A DNA stretch of 47,983 bases from an uncultured Mollicutes bacterium. GTDB taxonomy: Bacteria > Bacillota_I > Bacilli_A > ML615J-28 > CAG-313. The notes under the pieces were generated by a model. That model was not told the origin of the DNA. It was given only the letters and a program-made list of their open reading frames with translations, and ran no database searches. This document shows positions 1 through 8,452 of this stretch, piece by piece; the stretch's first letter is position 1; each line of letters begins with the position of its first letter. Made by a program: the position numbers and the translations under genes. The DNA is taken from positions 1-47,983 of the forward strand of contig UQBM01000015.1 in NCBI GenBank assembly GCA_900539265.1. The letters run 5' to 3'.

Positions 1-8
1 CATAATAA

Positions 9-48
9 AAACGCAGACACGTTTCTTTTGTGTCTACGTTTATTTTAT
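9..48. terminator. Intrinsic terminator of an upstream gene
   Basis: A 10-bp stem with one C/A mismatch pairs 11-20 with 30-39 around a T-rich loop. It is followed by a T-rich tract on the + strand and flanked by A on the other side, so it could work both ways. The gene it serves lies outside the window. Confidence 0.7.
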
Positions 49-155
49 CATTTCATTTCCTAGTTTCTACTTCTTTTAGTTTTTTATAAAGTAGATAAAA
101 TAGATGATAATTTAAGATAAAAATTTTATAAAAATAATTTATTTAACTTGTTAGT

Positions 156-189
156 TATGACAAAATCAGTCATTTGAAAGATGTATAAT
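156..189 (+). promoter_or_regulatory. spoIIGA promoter with Spo0A-box-like -35 region
   Basis: A perfect -10 (TATAAT, 184-189) lies 21 bp after a -35-like ATGACA (157-162). The normal spacing is 17 bp. The segment 156-165 (TATGACAAAA) matches the reverse 0A-box consensus TTYGACAAAA at 9 of 10 positions. The B. subtilis spoIIG promoter likewise has an over-long spacer (22 bp) with 0A boxes next to the -35 and is activated by Spo0A~P. The match is seen in the sequence; control by Spo0A is inferred. Confidence 0.6.
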
Positions 190-206
190 ACTTATGGTGT
201 TTAAAA

Positions 207-920
207 ATGATCATCTATATCGATCTATTGATTTTATCAACAATTTTAGTAAATTTTGTTTTTATTAAAACAATTGCTTTAATTTTTAAAGAAAAATTAT
301 CGATTATAAGAGTCCTAATATCCTTAGTACTATCAGTTGCTATGCTACTTTTATATTTTCTTCCTTATCAATTTTATTTTTTTATTCGCTATTTTATGGG
401 TATTATTATTGGAATGATAGCATTTAAAAAAAGTGATGTGAAACAAAAAATCATTAAAATTGTTATTTTCTATCTTTTAAATATGACTTTTATCGGGTGT
501 CTAGTGGTTTTTGAAGTTAAAAGTATACTTCCTCTTATTTTGACTGTAGTTTATGTTGTTGTCTTATATTTAGTTCAAAATTATAAAGATCTTTTTAAAA
601 AAGAAAATGAAAACTTATATTATATTAAGTTAAACAAACAAACCTTAAAAGGTTATTTAGATACAGGGAATTTAGCTACATATCAAAACATTCCCATTGT
701 TTTTATAAAAAAAATTTTTTTAAGCAATGAATTTATTTTAGAAGGTGTAACTACAATCCAGAGTATTTTTGAAGAAAAAAAAGTTCCTCTTTATAAAGGG
801 CCATCCTTAGAAGTTGAAAAAAAGTTATATCAAGTTTACTATGTTTTTGTTGATGAAATTGATTATGACATCATTTTAAATAATTCAATAGGAGAATATA
901 TTAATGATAAAACTAATTAA
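207..920 (+). CDS. spoIIGA: Sporulation sigma-E factor processing peptidase SpoIIGA
   Basis: Membrane aspartic protease that removes the pro-sequence of sigma-E in the mother cell once signalled by SpoIIR from the forespore. About five hydrophobic segments fill residues 1-125. A cytosolic part follows with the motif LDTGN (Asp152), which matches the catalytic D-S/T-G of the family. At 237 aa it is shorter than the roughly 300-aa B. subtilis protein, mainly at the C-terminus. Its stop overlaps the start of sigE by 17 nt, the usual spoIIG arrangement. The start at 207 has only a weak GGTG ahead of it and a predicted leader of about 11 nt, so translation may be inefficient. Confidence 0.9.
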   Translation: MIIYIDLLILSTILVNFVFIKTIALIFKEKLSIIRVLISLVLSVAMLLLYFLPYQFYFFIRYFMGIIIGMIAFKKSDVKQKIIKIVIFYLLNMTFIGCLVVFEVKSILPLILTVVYVVVLYLVQNYKDLFKKENENLYYIKLNKQTLKGYLDTGNLATYQNIPIVFIKKIFLSNEFILEGVTTIQSIFEEKKVPLYKGPSLEVEKKLYQVYYVFVDEIDYDIILNNSIGEYINDKTN

Positions 921-1617
921 AAAACTATTAGATTTAATTTTTTTTAAAAATATTAAATCACCCTGTTATTATATAAATAGTAATAATCTTTTACCACAAC
1001 CATTAGATGAAGAAGAAGAAACAAGATTATTATTATTAGTAAAAGATGGTGATATTGAAGCACGAAATACTTTAATTGAACATAATTTAAGATTAGTAAT
1101 TTTTATTGCCAAAAAATTTGAATCAACAAAAATAAATATGGAAGATTTGATTAGCATTGGTTCTATGGGATTAATTAAAGGTATTCAAACCTTTAAGATG
1201 GAAAAAAACATTAAGCTTGCTACATATGCTTCACGTTGTATTGAAAATGAGATTTTAATGTATCTAAGGAAAACCCAAAAAAGTCGTCAAGAATATTCAT
1301 TAGATGAAGTTTTAAGCATCGATTCCGAAGGAAATGAGATGATTTTGTCTGATATTATAGGTTCTAGTGAACCGCTTGCTTTAACAAAACTATCAGAAGA
1401 AGAAGATATTAGAAATTTATATTATGCTTTAGATAAATTGTCAAAAAGAGAAAGAGAAATTATTATTATGAGATATGGATTATTTGGAGTAGAGCCTCTC
1501 ACACAAAAGGAAGTAGCAGATAAGATGGGAATATCACAATCATACATATCTCGACTAGAAAAACGAATAATTGAAAAGATGCGTCAAGATATTGAACAAT
1601 TAGTAAAAATCGCCTAA
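904..1617 (+). CDS. sigE: RNA polymerase sporulation sigma factor SigE (pro-sigma-E)
   Basis: Early mother-cell sigma factor made as an inactive precursor. The N-terminal ~24 residues are basic and hydrophobic, ending in CYYINS, which matches the cleaved membrane-associating pro-sequence region of B. subtilis pro-sigma-E (VYYIGGS). Region 2 is intact (NLRLVIFIAKKF, EDLISIGSMGLI, KLATYASRCIENEILMYLR) and region 4 ends with ISQSYISRLEKRI, nearly identical to the family. Full length (237 aa). It lies directly behind, and overlaps, its protease gene spoIIGA, and is co-transcribed with it. Confidence 0.97.
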   Translation: MIKLIKKLLDLIFFKNIKSPCYYINSNNLLPQPLDEEEETRLLLLVKDGDIEARNTLIEHNLRLVIFIAKKFESTKINMEDLISIGSMGLIKGIQTFKMEKNIKLATYASRCIENEILMYLRKTQKSRQEYSLDEVLSIDSEGNEMILSDIIGSSEPLALTKLSEEEDIRNLYYALDKLSKREREIIIMRYGLFGVEPLTQKEVADKMGISQSYISRLEKRIIEKMRQDIEQLVKIA

Positions 1618-1664
1618 TATTTGTTATCGTATAATTCACTCTATTTCACAAAATAATAAAAAAA

Positions 1665-1695
1665 TGCATAAAATCATCAATAATTACGCATACTT
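1665..1695 (+). promoter_or_regulatory. Candidate sigma-F/sigma-G promoter for sigG
   Basis: TGCATA (1665-1670) and CATACTT (1689-1695) are separated by 18 bp. They match the sigma-G type elements TGMATA and CATWMTA (one mismatch in the -10); the -35 also fits sigma-F. In Bacillus, sigG is read by sigma-F and then by its own product, which fits this position. The predicted transcript start falls at or next to the Shine-Dalgarno site, which is tight. Confidence 0.5.
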
Positions 1696-1713
1696 TATTT
1701 GGAGGGTGAATTT

Positions 1714-2490
1714 ATGCGTAATAAAGTAGAAATTACGGGGGTAAATACTTTAGAACTAAAAGTGTTACCACCAGAAGAAACAATGATATTAATCAAAGAA
1801 AGCCAAAATGGTAATTATGAAGCTCGAGATAGACTTGTTGAAGGAAATATTAAGCTAGTTTTAAGTGTAATTAAAAAGTTTAATAATAGAGGTGTAGACT
1901 TAGATGATTTATTTCAAGTAGGAGCTATGGGATTAATTAAGGCAATTGATAACTTTGATTTTTCTCATGGAGTTAAATTTTCAACCTATGCGGTACCAAT
2001 GATTATTGGTGAAATTAGAAGATATTTAAGAGATAATTCGGTAGTTCGAATTAGTAGATCGATTAAAGATACAGCCTACAGAGCTCTTCAATATAAAGAA
2101 AAGTATTTTATGGAAAGTGGTAAAGAACCAACAATTGAGGAAATGGCTGCCCATCTTGGTGTTGATACAATTGATATTGTTATTGCTTTAGAAGCCGTTC
2201 AAGAACCAGTTTCTATTTATACACCTATTTATAATAATGGTGGTGATGAAATTTATTTAATTGATCAAATAGCAGATAATGCGGAGAGCGAAGAAACAAA
2301 ACTCAATAAAATGATTATTGAAGAAGGAATTGCTAAATTAAATGATCGATTAAAGGGAATAATTTATAGTAGATATTATGATAATAAGACGCAAATGGAA
2401 ATTGCGGAAGAATTAGGGATTTCACAAGCTCAAGTTTCTAGACTTGAAAAGAGCGCATTAAAAATGATTTTTGATTTAAAAGAAAAATAA
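1714..2490 (+). CDS. sigG: RNA polymerase sporulation sigma factor SigG
   Basis: Late forespore sigma factor. The start at 1714 is chosen because GGAGGGTG (1701-1708) precedes it and the protein then begins MRNKVEITG, like B. subtilis SigG (MSRNKVEICG). A TTG further upstream at 1699 is not needed. Regions 2, 3 and 4 are intact (FNNRGVDLDDLFQVG, FSTYAVPMIIGEIRRYLRD, ISQAQVSRLEK). Asn45 falls in the motif GNIKLVLSV, the position that makes sigma-G sensitive to the anti-sigma factor CsfB/Gin in Bacillus and that is Glu in sigma-F. This argues for sigma-G over sigma-F. It lies 96 bp behind sigE, as in Bacillus. Confidence 0.95.
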   Translation: MRNKVEITGVNTLELKVLPPEETMILIKESQNGNYEARDRLVEGNIKLVLSVIKKFNNRGVDLDDLFQVGAMGLIKAIDNFDFSHGVKFSTYAVPMIIGEIRRYLRDNSVVRISRSIKDTAYRALQYKEKYFMESGKEPTIEEMAAHLGVDTIDIVIALEAVQEPVSIYTPIYNNGGDEIYLIDQIADNAESEETKLNKMIIEEGIAKLNDRLKGIIYSRYYDNKTQMEIAEELGISQAQVSRLEKSALKMIFDLKEK

Positions 2491-2491
2491 G

Positions 2492-2522
2492 TGCTATTTT
2501 AAATAGCATTTTTATTTTTTTT
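2492..2522 (+). terminator. Terminator after sigG
   Basis: TGCTAT (2492-2497) pairs with ATAGCA (2503-2508), followed by a long run of T. It closes the spoIIGA-sigE-sigG unit. Confidence 0.8.
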
Positions 2523-2559
2523 AGTATAATATATAAAATTAAACAAATGGAGGATAAAG

Positions 2560-3105
2560 ATGATGTTTAAGATGACAACAAAGCGACTCGCAATTCTTTC
2601 AATTTTATTAGCTTTAGGTGTAGTATTTAAATCGGTTTTTTCAATTGGTGATGGTGAATTTAGAATTAGTTTTTTTGATATTCCGCTATTTCTTGCGGGA
2701 ATGATTGCGGGACCATTTTATGGTGGACTTGTAGCACTTGGAACTGATTTGATATATGGTTTGTGCTTCTCACCTTATCCTTTTTCTTTTATTATGATGT
2801 TTACAACTATTATTTGGGGTGTAAGTGGTGGTCTTTTTTATAAAAAACCTTATGACAATTTACTTTCGTTATTTATCGTAGTTTTAGCTACATCATTGAT
2901 TGCAACAGCTATTAATTCAGTATACTTAGTGATAAATTTTGGTTTTGCTTCAATGCTTGCTAAACTACCTTTAAGAATCGTTGCCCTTTTTTGTAAATGG
3001 CCAGTTACAACTGGTCTTATTAATTTAGTCTATACTAAAGTTTTTGAGAGAAGAATAGAAAACGTTTGGCAATTCAAAAAACTAGAAAAAACTATTAAAA
3101 AGTAG
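2560..3105 (+). CDS. ECF transporter S component, FolT-like
   Basis: Substrate-binding membrane subunit of an energy-coupling factor vitamin importer. The energizing module (EcfA, EcfA', EcfT) is not in the window. It is 181 aa with about six hydrophobic segments. The segment FRISFFDIPLFLAGMIAGPF followed by GGLVALGTDLIYG resembles the folate-type S components (FRISF...P..LAGM..GP..G...G...D). The N-terminal part, which in this family contacts EcfT, is short and basic (TTKRLAILS). TGGAGG (2548-2553) precedes the ATG at 2560, and a TATAAT lies at 2525-2530. The folate assignment rests on motif likeness; another vitamin is possible. Confidence 0.72.
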   Translation: MMFKMTTKRLAILSILLALGVVFKSVFSIGDGEFRISFFDIPLFLAGMIAGPFYGGLVALGTDLIYGLCFSPYPFSFIMMFTTIIWGVSGGLFYKKPYDNLLSLFIVVLATSLIATAINSVYLVINFGFASMLAKLPLRIVALFCKWPVTTGLINLVYTKVFERRIENVWQFKKLEKTIKK

Positions 3106-3152
3106 TATAATTAAGTGATTAAAGATATTAACAAAAATTTAAGAGGTATAAA

Positions 3153-4682
3153 ATGAGTCAAAAAAAATTAGTAATGTTAGTTATTATGGATGGATATGGT
3201 ATTAGAGAAAATCCTGATGGTAATGCTATAGTTGCAGCTAAGAAGCCAAATCTAGATAAGCTCTTTCAAAAATATCCTCACACAATTATTGGAGCCTCAG
3301 GAGAAGCTGTTGGCCTTCCTGATGGTCAGATGGGAAATAGTGAAGTAGGTCATTTAAATATTGGTGCTGGAAGAGTTGTTTTTCAGTCGTTGACAAGAGT
3401 AAATATTGCTTGTCGTGATCAAATTTTAGATCAAGTAGAGGCTATTGACAAGGCAATTCATCATGCAATTAAAAATAATTCTTCTCTTCATATTATGGGT
3501 CTAATGTCAGATGGTGGTGTTCATTCTCATATTCGTCATATTATATATTTAATGAATAAAGCAGTGGAGCGTGGTGTGAAAAAAGTATATGTTCATTCTT
3601 TTCTTGATGGAAGAGATGTACCACCTACTTCTGCAAAATCTTATTTAACCTATCTCGATCAGCAACGTGTAAAAGGTGTTGAATTAGGGATTGTTAGTGG
3701 TCGTTATTATGCAATGGATCGCGATAAAAATTATGATCGAATTCAACTTGCCTATGATGCATTAGTAAAAGGAGAAGCTCCAATTAAGGGTTTGCTTGAA
3801 GGTATTGATGAAAGTTATCAAAATAATATAACTGATGAATTTGTTAAACCCTATATTGTAACTAAAGATTCAAATATAAAAGAAAATGATGCGGTTATAT
3901 ATGCTAATTTTAGACCGGATCGAGCAATCCAAATGAGTATTGCTATTACTAATCCAACTTATGCTAAAAGTGAAAAATCTGTATTAAAAAATTACATAGA
4001 ATTTAAGAATCTATATTTTGTGCAAATGATGCTTTATTCAGAACTTGTTAAAGGTGATATTGCATTTGGTCTTCAAGAGTTGAATAATATGTATGGTGAT
4101 GTCATTGCAACTAATGGTTTAAAACAATTAAGAATTGCGGAAACCGAAAAATATGCCCATGTAACCTACTTTTTTGATGGAGGTATTGACAAAGAATTAC
4201 CAGGAGCAGATCGTATTTTAGTCCCATCACCACGAGTTGCTACTTATGATTTAAAACCTCAAATGAGTGCATACGAGGTTACAGAAAAGGTTATTGATGC
4301 CATTAAAGAAGAAAAATATGATACTATCATTTTGAATTATGCAAATTGTGATATGGTAGGTCATACCGCCATTTTTGATGCGGCAGTTAAAGCTGTTGAA
4401 ACTGTCGATGAATGTATTGGTAAAGTATATGAAGCTGTAAAAGGAGTGGGAGGAACTTTGATTATTACTGCAGATCATGGCAATGCCGATGAAATTTGGG
4501 ATGAAAATCATAAGCCATTTTCGGCTCACACTACCTCACCAGTACCATTTTTAATTACAAACGAAAATCTTATTTTAAGAAAAACAGGAAATCTTGGAGA
4601 TATTGCTCCAACAATGCTTGAATTACTAGAAATAAAGAAACCTGTTCAAATGACAGGAAAAAGTATGATTATTAAAAAATAA
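3153..4682 (+). CDS. gpmI: 2,3-bisphosphoglycerate-independent phosphoglycerate mutase
   Basis: Glycolytic enzyme that interconverts 3- and 2-phosphoglycerate using two Mn ions. It has the expected length (509 aa). Visible landmarks are the metal-binding MDGYG near the N-terminus (Asp13), the phosphoserine nucleophile in GNSEVGHLN (Ser63), the substrate segment HSFLDGRDVPP, FRPDRA, and the C-terminal metal site TADHGNADE and HTTSPVP. AAGAGG sits at a normal distance before the ATG. Enolase, the next step of glycolysis, is encoded further on at 11642. Confidence 0.97.
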   Translation: MSQKKLVMLVIMDGYGIRENPDGNAIVAAKKPNLDKLFQKYPHTIIGASGEAVGLPDGQMGNSEVGHLNIGAGRVVFQSLTRVNIACRDQILDQVEAIDKAIHHAIKNNSSLHIMGLMSDGGVHSHIRHIIYLMNKAVERGVKKVYVHSFLDGRDVPPTSAKSYLTYLDQQRVKGVELGIVSGRYYAMDRDKNYDRIQLAYDALVKGEAPIKGLLEGIDESYQNNITDEFVKPYIVTKDSNIKENDAVIYANFRPDRAIQMSIAITNPTYAKSEKSVLKNYIEFKNLYFVQMMLYSELVKGDIAFGLQELNNMYGDVIATNGLKQLRIAETEKYAHVTYFFDGGIDKELPGADRILVPSPRVATYDLKPQMSAYEVTEKVIDAIKEEKYDTIILNYANCDMVGHTAIFDAAVKAVETVDECIGKVYEAVKGVGGTLIITADHGNADEIWDENHKPFSAHTTSPVPFLITNENLILRKTGNLGDIAPTMLELLEIKKPVQMTGKSMIIKK

Positions 4683-4704
4683 ATATTATTTTGAGGATAA
4701 GAAT

Positions 4705-5604
4705 ATGAATCAAAAAACTATTTTGAAAAAATCTGATAAAATTAGAATATTTTTAAATTCCCCCTTTGTGCTTATTTTATCCATTCTTTTATCAATTGGT
4801 ATTCTTATGAATATGATTCATATTTTTGTTCTCAATAATCAATTATTCATTGATTTGTTAGGTATAATTTTTCCTATCCTTTTTTGTATCGGTATATGGT
4901 TATCTTATTTTCAAAATGATACTACATATAATCCAAAAGGATTAAAATTGTTAAAGGTGGTCACTACTTTAAAATTGTTTATTACAATGATTACAGTTAT
5001 TTTAGTTCTATTTGTGCTGTTGCCAATTGTGTATTTATCTATAAATATTGATAGTAGTGTTTTTATTCTTAGCAGTATTTTATTTTTTATAGTTTTATTT
5101 ATATTTGGTATTCGTATTGGTTTTCTTTTTCTGTTAAAAAAATTTCTTAATACATTGATTCATATTGAAAAAGAAGAGCAAATAATACTTAAAGAATCGG
5201 TATTGTATTTAAATTCTATATGTTGTTTCGCTATTGCTTTGATATATATTATCAATAGTGTTTTGTATTTTATTTTAAATGATATAAGTATAGATGAACA
5301 ATTTATTAACATTTTTAGTAAAATTGGATTATTTGGTAATCGATTATTTCCAACTATTATTTCAATATGTATCTATATTTATTTAGGTATATTGTTTATT
5401 GTTTTTAATACATATTTGAATCATAGTTATTACAATGTTAGTTTAGATAACATTGAAGTTCAACAAACTATTACAAAGGAAATTTATGAAAATACCTTGA
5501 AAAAGCAGCAACACATGATTGAAAGATTAACATACATTTTAAAACTTATTATTCCTATAATATTACTTATTGGAATAATAATCGCAGTATTATTATTTTC
5601 ATAA
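4705..5604 (+). CDS. Multi-pass membrane protein of unknown function
   Basis: I do not recognise this 299-aa protein. It has about six or seven strongly hydrophobic segments, a short basic N-terminus (NQKTILKKSDKIR), and a polar stretch near residues 245-275 before a last membrane segment. GAGGATAAG precedes the ATG, and it follows gpmI by 22 bp, so the two are likely co-transcribed. No catalytic motif is visible. An intrinsic terminator follows. Confidence 0.65.
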   Translation: MNQKTILKKSDKIRIFLNSPFVLILSILLSIGILMNMIHIFVLNNQLFIDLLGIIFPILFCIGIWLSYFQNDTTYNPKGLKLLKVVTTLKLFITMITVILVLFVLLPIVYLSINIDSSVFILSSILFFIVLFIFGIRIGFLFLLKKFLNTLIHIEKEEQIILKESVLYLNSICCFAIALIYIINSVLYFILNDISIDEQFINIFSKIGLFGNRLFPTIISICIYIYLGILFIVFNTYLNHSYYNVSLDNIEVQQTITKEIYENTLKKQQHMIERLTYILKLIIPIILLIGIIIAVLLFS

Positions 5605-5610
5605 AAAAGG

Positions 5611-5659
5611 AATATAATTGTATCAGTGAAAAATGAATGCAATTATATTTTTTATTTTA
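5611..5659 (+). terminator. Terminator after the 4705 membrane protein gene
   Basis: AATATAATTG (5611-5620) pairs perfectly with CAATTATATT (5640-5649) around a 19-nt loop, followed by T-rich sequence. Confidence 0.65.
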
Positions 5660-5733
5660 ACTTGTTAGTGTAAAATATAGAAAAAGGGTATAAAATAATG
5701 AAAGGGATTTATTAAAAGTAGGAGAATATAAAA

Positions 5734-6489
5734 ATGACAAAAAAAGAATATCGGTTAAAGAAAAAAGAATTCAAACAAATTTATAAACAAAATAAAAAAA
5801 GTCTTAAAAAACAATACCAAATAGGTATAAAAACTTCTAATACCTATAGGGTTATACCAAATATGCCACATCGTTCAATTATTGAAGAAATTGGTAATTC
5901 GGTTACACATGGAGTGGGTGCTATTTTTTCGGTTGTCTTATATATTTTGATGCTTCTAGCATCGGATACATCAAAAGAATATGTTGGTGCTAGTATCTAT
6001 TTTATTGGGCTTTTTTTCATGTTTATTATGAGCTGTTTATATCATGCTTTTCCATATCAAAGTGTGGCAAAAAGAGTTTTTCGTAGGTTTGACTATTCAT
6101 CCATTTATTTATTGATTGGAGCAACATTTGCGCCGATCTTACTATGCTATATTGGTGGTATCAAAGGATTGATTTTTTTAATTATACAGTGGATTATAAT
6201 AGGAATAGGAATTACTTTGATTGCTATTTTTGGACCATCGAGATTAAAATATATACATTTTCCACTTTATTTTCTTTTAGGATGGAGCGGTTTATTATTT
6301 TTACCTCAAATGTTTTCCAATGATTTTACCTTTTTTATGTTAATTTTATCAGGAGGAATAACTTATTCATTAGGAATTGTTCCATTTATTATTGATAAAA
6401 AGGTCTCTCACTTCATTTGGCATTTTTTTGTAATTGCAGGAGCTGTCATTCAGTGGGTTGGTATCTATCTATATATTTATTTAAGATGA
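5734..6489 (+). CDS. Hemolysin III / PAQR family membrane protein
   Basis: Seven-segment membrane protein of the hemolysin III (YqfA/PAQR) family, thought to be a zinc-dependent membrane hydrolase or receptor-like protein; the true substrate in bacteria is unknown. Family marks are EIGNSVTHGVGA, SCLYHAF (zinc His), RRFDYSSIYLLI and the C-terminal HFIWHFFV (two His). It carries a Lys-rich N-terminal extension of about 45 residues before the core, which is longer than usual. GGAG precedes the ATG. It is likely a single-gene unit. Confidence 0.88.
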   Translation: MTKKEYRLKKKEFKQIYKQNKKSLKKQYQIGIKTSNTYRVIPNMPHRSIIEEIGNSVTHGVGAIFSVVLYILMLLASDTSKEYVGASIYFIGLFFMFIMSCLYHAFPYQSVAKRVFRRFDYSSIYLLIGATFAPILLCYIGGIKGLIFLIIQWIIIGIGITLIAIFGPSRLKYIHFPLYFLLGWSGLLFLPQMFSNDFTFFMLILSGGITYSLGIVPFIIDKKVSHFIWHFFVIAGAVIQWVGIYLYIYLR

Positions 6490-6512
6490 AAATAAATAAA
6501 AAATCTTAATAT

Positions 6513-6541
6513 TTGCGAAAAAGTTCAATTTCGTTTATAAT
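6513..6541 (+). promoter_or_regulatory. Sigma-A type promoter of the NifU-like/GGGtGRT operon
   Basis: TTGCGA (6513-6518), 17-bp spacer, TATAAT (6536-6541). Confidence 0.7.
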
Positions 6542-6581
6542 ATATATGGTTAAAATTTAAGAATTTAAAGGAGAAGAAAAC

Positions 6582-7274
6582 ATGAACTATACAAATGAAG
6601 TAAAAGAAATGTGTAGTGTTAAGGTTGGTGCAAGTCATGGATGTGCTCCAATTCCTCAAGAGGGAAAATGGACATATTCTCGTGAAATTAAAGACATCAA
6701 TGGTTTTACACATGGTATTGGTTGGTGTGCTCCTCAACAAGGTGCATGTAAACTAACATTAAATGTTAAAAATGGTATTATTGAGGAGGCTTTAGTAGAA
6801 ACAATTGGTTGTTCTGGTATGACACATTCAGCTGCTATGGCAAGTGAAGCAATTGTTGGTAAAACTATTTTAGAAGCTGTAAATACTGACCTTGTTTGTG
6901 ATGCAATTAATACAGCAATGCGAGAATTATTTTTGCAAATTATTTATGGCCGTACTCAATCAGCTTTTTCTGAAGAAGGACTTTCTATTGGTGCAGGTTT
7001 AGAAGATTTAGGAAAAGGATTAAGAAGTCAAGTTGGAACAGCCTATAGTACAAAACTTAAAGGACCTCGTTATCTTGAACTTGCTGAAGGATATGTAACT
7101 CGTCTTGCTCTTGATTCGGATAATCAAATAATTGGTTATGAATATTTACATTTAGGTAAATTTACCGACTTTTTAAAAAAAGGTATGAATGCTGATGATG
7201 CTTTAAAGAAAGCGACTGGCACATATGGTAGATTTGCTGAAGGATCAAAATATATCGATCCACGTTATGAATAG
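6582..7274 (+). CDS. NifU/IscU-like iron-sulfur scaffold-type protein
   Basis: The central part (residues ~48-100) reads like the IscU/NifU N-terminal fold: CxLTLNVKNGIIEEA, then IGCSGMTHSAAMASEAIVGKT, equivalent to the GCGxAIASSSMATELIKGKT block of NifU. Cysteines lie at 11, 21, 49, 56, 77 and 106. Cys56 and Cys77 fit two of the three cluster ligands; the usual third Cys (in a HCS-type motif) is not seen. The 230-aa protein has an N-terminal Cys-containing extension and a long C-terminal part absent from IscU. A strong AAGGAG precedes the ATG. It lies 14 bp before a GGGtGRT-family gene, a pairing I recall from other anaerobes. Its role in cluster chemistry is inferred. Confidence 0.7.
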   Translation: MNYTNEVKEMCSVKVGASHGCAPIPQEGKWTYSREIKDINGFTHGIGWCAPQQGACKLTLNVKNGIIEEALVETIGCSGMTHSAAMASEAIVGKTILEAVNTDLVCDAINTAMRELFLQIIYGRTQSAFSEEGLSIGAGLEDLGKGLRSQVGTAYSTKLKGPRYLELAEGYVTRLALDSDNQIIGYEYLHLGKFTDFLKKGMNADDALKKATGTYGRFAEGSKYIDPRYE

Positions 7275-7288
7275 GAGGCATACTTATA

Positions 7289-8290
7289 ATGGCATTATTT
7301 GAAAACTATGAAAGAAGAATTGAACAAATAAATAAAGCATTAAAAGAAAATGGTATTGCATCAATTGAAGAAGCAAAAGAAATCTGTGATAAAGCTGGTG
7401 TTGATGCCTATAATATTGTTAAAGGTATTCAGCCTATTTGTTTTGAAAACGCATGTTGGGCATATACAGTAGGCGCTGCTATTGCACTTAAAAATAAAGC
7501 CACATCAGCAAGTGATGCCGCAAAATATATTGGTATTGGTTTACAGTCATTTTGCATTCCAGGATCAGTTGCTGATGATCGTAAAGTAGGTCTTGGCCAT
7601 GGTAATCTTGGTGCAATGTTATTATCAGAAGAAACAAAATGTTTTGCTTTTTTAGCCGGTCATGAATCATTTGCGGCAGCAGAAGGAGCAATTGGAATTG
7701 CTAAAACAGCAAATAAAGTAAGAAAAGAACCACTTCGTGTTATTTTAAATGGTCTTGGTAAAGATGCTGCTAAAATAATTTCTCGTATTAATGGTTTTAC
7801 TCATGTTGAGACTACTTTTGATTATAAAACAGGAAAACTTCATGAAGTTTCTCGCACGGCTTATTCTAATGGTGAAAGAGCACTAGTAAACTGCTATGGT
7901 GCTGATGATGTTCGTGAGGGGGTTGCAATTATGCATTATGAAGGTGTTGATGTATCAATTACTGGTAACTCAACAAACCCTACTCGTTTCCAACATCCAG
8001 TTGCTGGTACTTATAAAAAAGAATGTGTTGAAATGGGCAAAAAATATTTTTCAGTTGCCTCAGGTGGAGGAACTGGTCGTACTCTCCATCCAGATAATAT
8101 GGCAGCTGGCCCTGCTTCATATGGATTTACCGATACCCTTGGTAGAATGCATTCCGATGCTCAATTTGCTGGGTCATCTTCAGTTCCTGCCCATGTTGAA
8201 ATGATGGGATTAATTGGAATGGGGAATAATCCAATGGTTGGTGCTACGGTTGCGGTTGCGGTGGCCGTTTCTCAAGCCTTAACAAAATAG
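7289..8290 (+). CDS. GGGtGRT family protein of unknown function
   Basis: Member of the family named for its motif: GGGTGRT lies at residues 259-265 followed by LHPDNMAAGPASYGF. The 333-aa protein is soluble, rich in Gly and Ala, and has further conserved-looking patches (GLGHGNLGAMLL, GHESFAAAEGAIG, ILNGLGKDAA). Cys residues lie at 33, 51, 56, 89, 118, 202 and 246. No enzymatic activity is established for the family as far as I know. AGGAGG lies just upstream and the 14-bp gap to the NifU-like gene indicates an operon, so a joint metal- or cluster-related role is a reasonable guess only. Confidence 0.85.
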   Translation: MALFENYERRIEQINKALKENGIASIEEAKEICDKAGVDAYNIVKGIQPICFENACWAYTVGAAIALKNKATSASDAAKYIGIGLQSFCIPGSVADDRKVGLGHGNLGAMLLSEETKCFAFLAGHESFAAAEGAIGIAKTANKVRKEPLRVILNGLGKDAAKIISRINGFTHVETTFDYKTGKLHEVSRTAYSNGERALVNCYGADDVREGVAIMHYEGVDVSITGNSTNPTRFQHPVAGTYKKECVEMGKKYFSVASGGGTGRTLHPDNMAAGPASYGFTDTLGRMHSDAQFAGSSSVPAHVEMMGLIGMGNNPMVGATVAVAVAVSQALTK

Positions 8291-8300
8291 ATATGAAAAA

Positions 8301-8332
8301 ATATGATATTGAAAAGATATCATATTTTTTTG
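8301..8332 (+). terminator. Terminator after the GGGtGRT gene
   Basis: ATATGATAT (8301-8309) pairs with ATATCATAT (8317-8325), followed by T7. Confidence 0.8.
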
Positions 8333-8389
8333 TTATGGTAGATTCAAATATAGAATAAATTATTATTTTTTAAAAAATTAATAATATAG

Positions 8390-8418
8390 TTGAATTTAAT
8401 TTTTTTAAATGTTATAAT
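8390..8418 (+). promoter_or_regulatory. Promoter of the large lipoprotein gene
   Basis: TTGAAT (8390-8395), 17 bp, then TATAAT (8413-8418) with a TG one base ahead (extended -10). The TTG at 8390 is therefore a -35 element rather than a start codon. Confidence 0.7.
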
Positions 8419-8452
8419 CTATTATAAATTAAATAAGATAGGAAGGGAAAAA

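Noticed and set aside
142..155. 14-bp string shared with 5657-5670 upstream of the hemolysin III gene
   Set aside because: In AT-rich DNA of this length a 14-bp match is not significant.
7896..8204. 102-aa frame inside the GGGtGRT gene
   Set aside because: Shadow frame in another phase of a well-supported gene, with no ribosome site.
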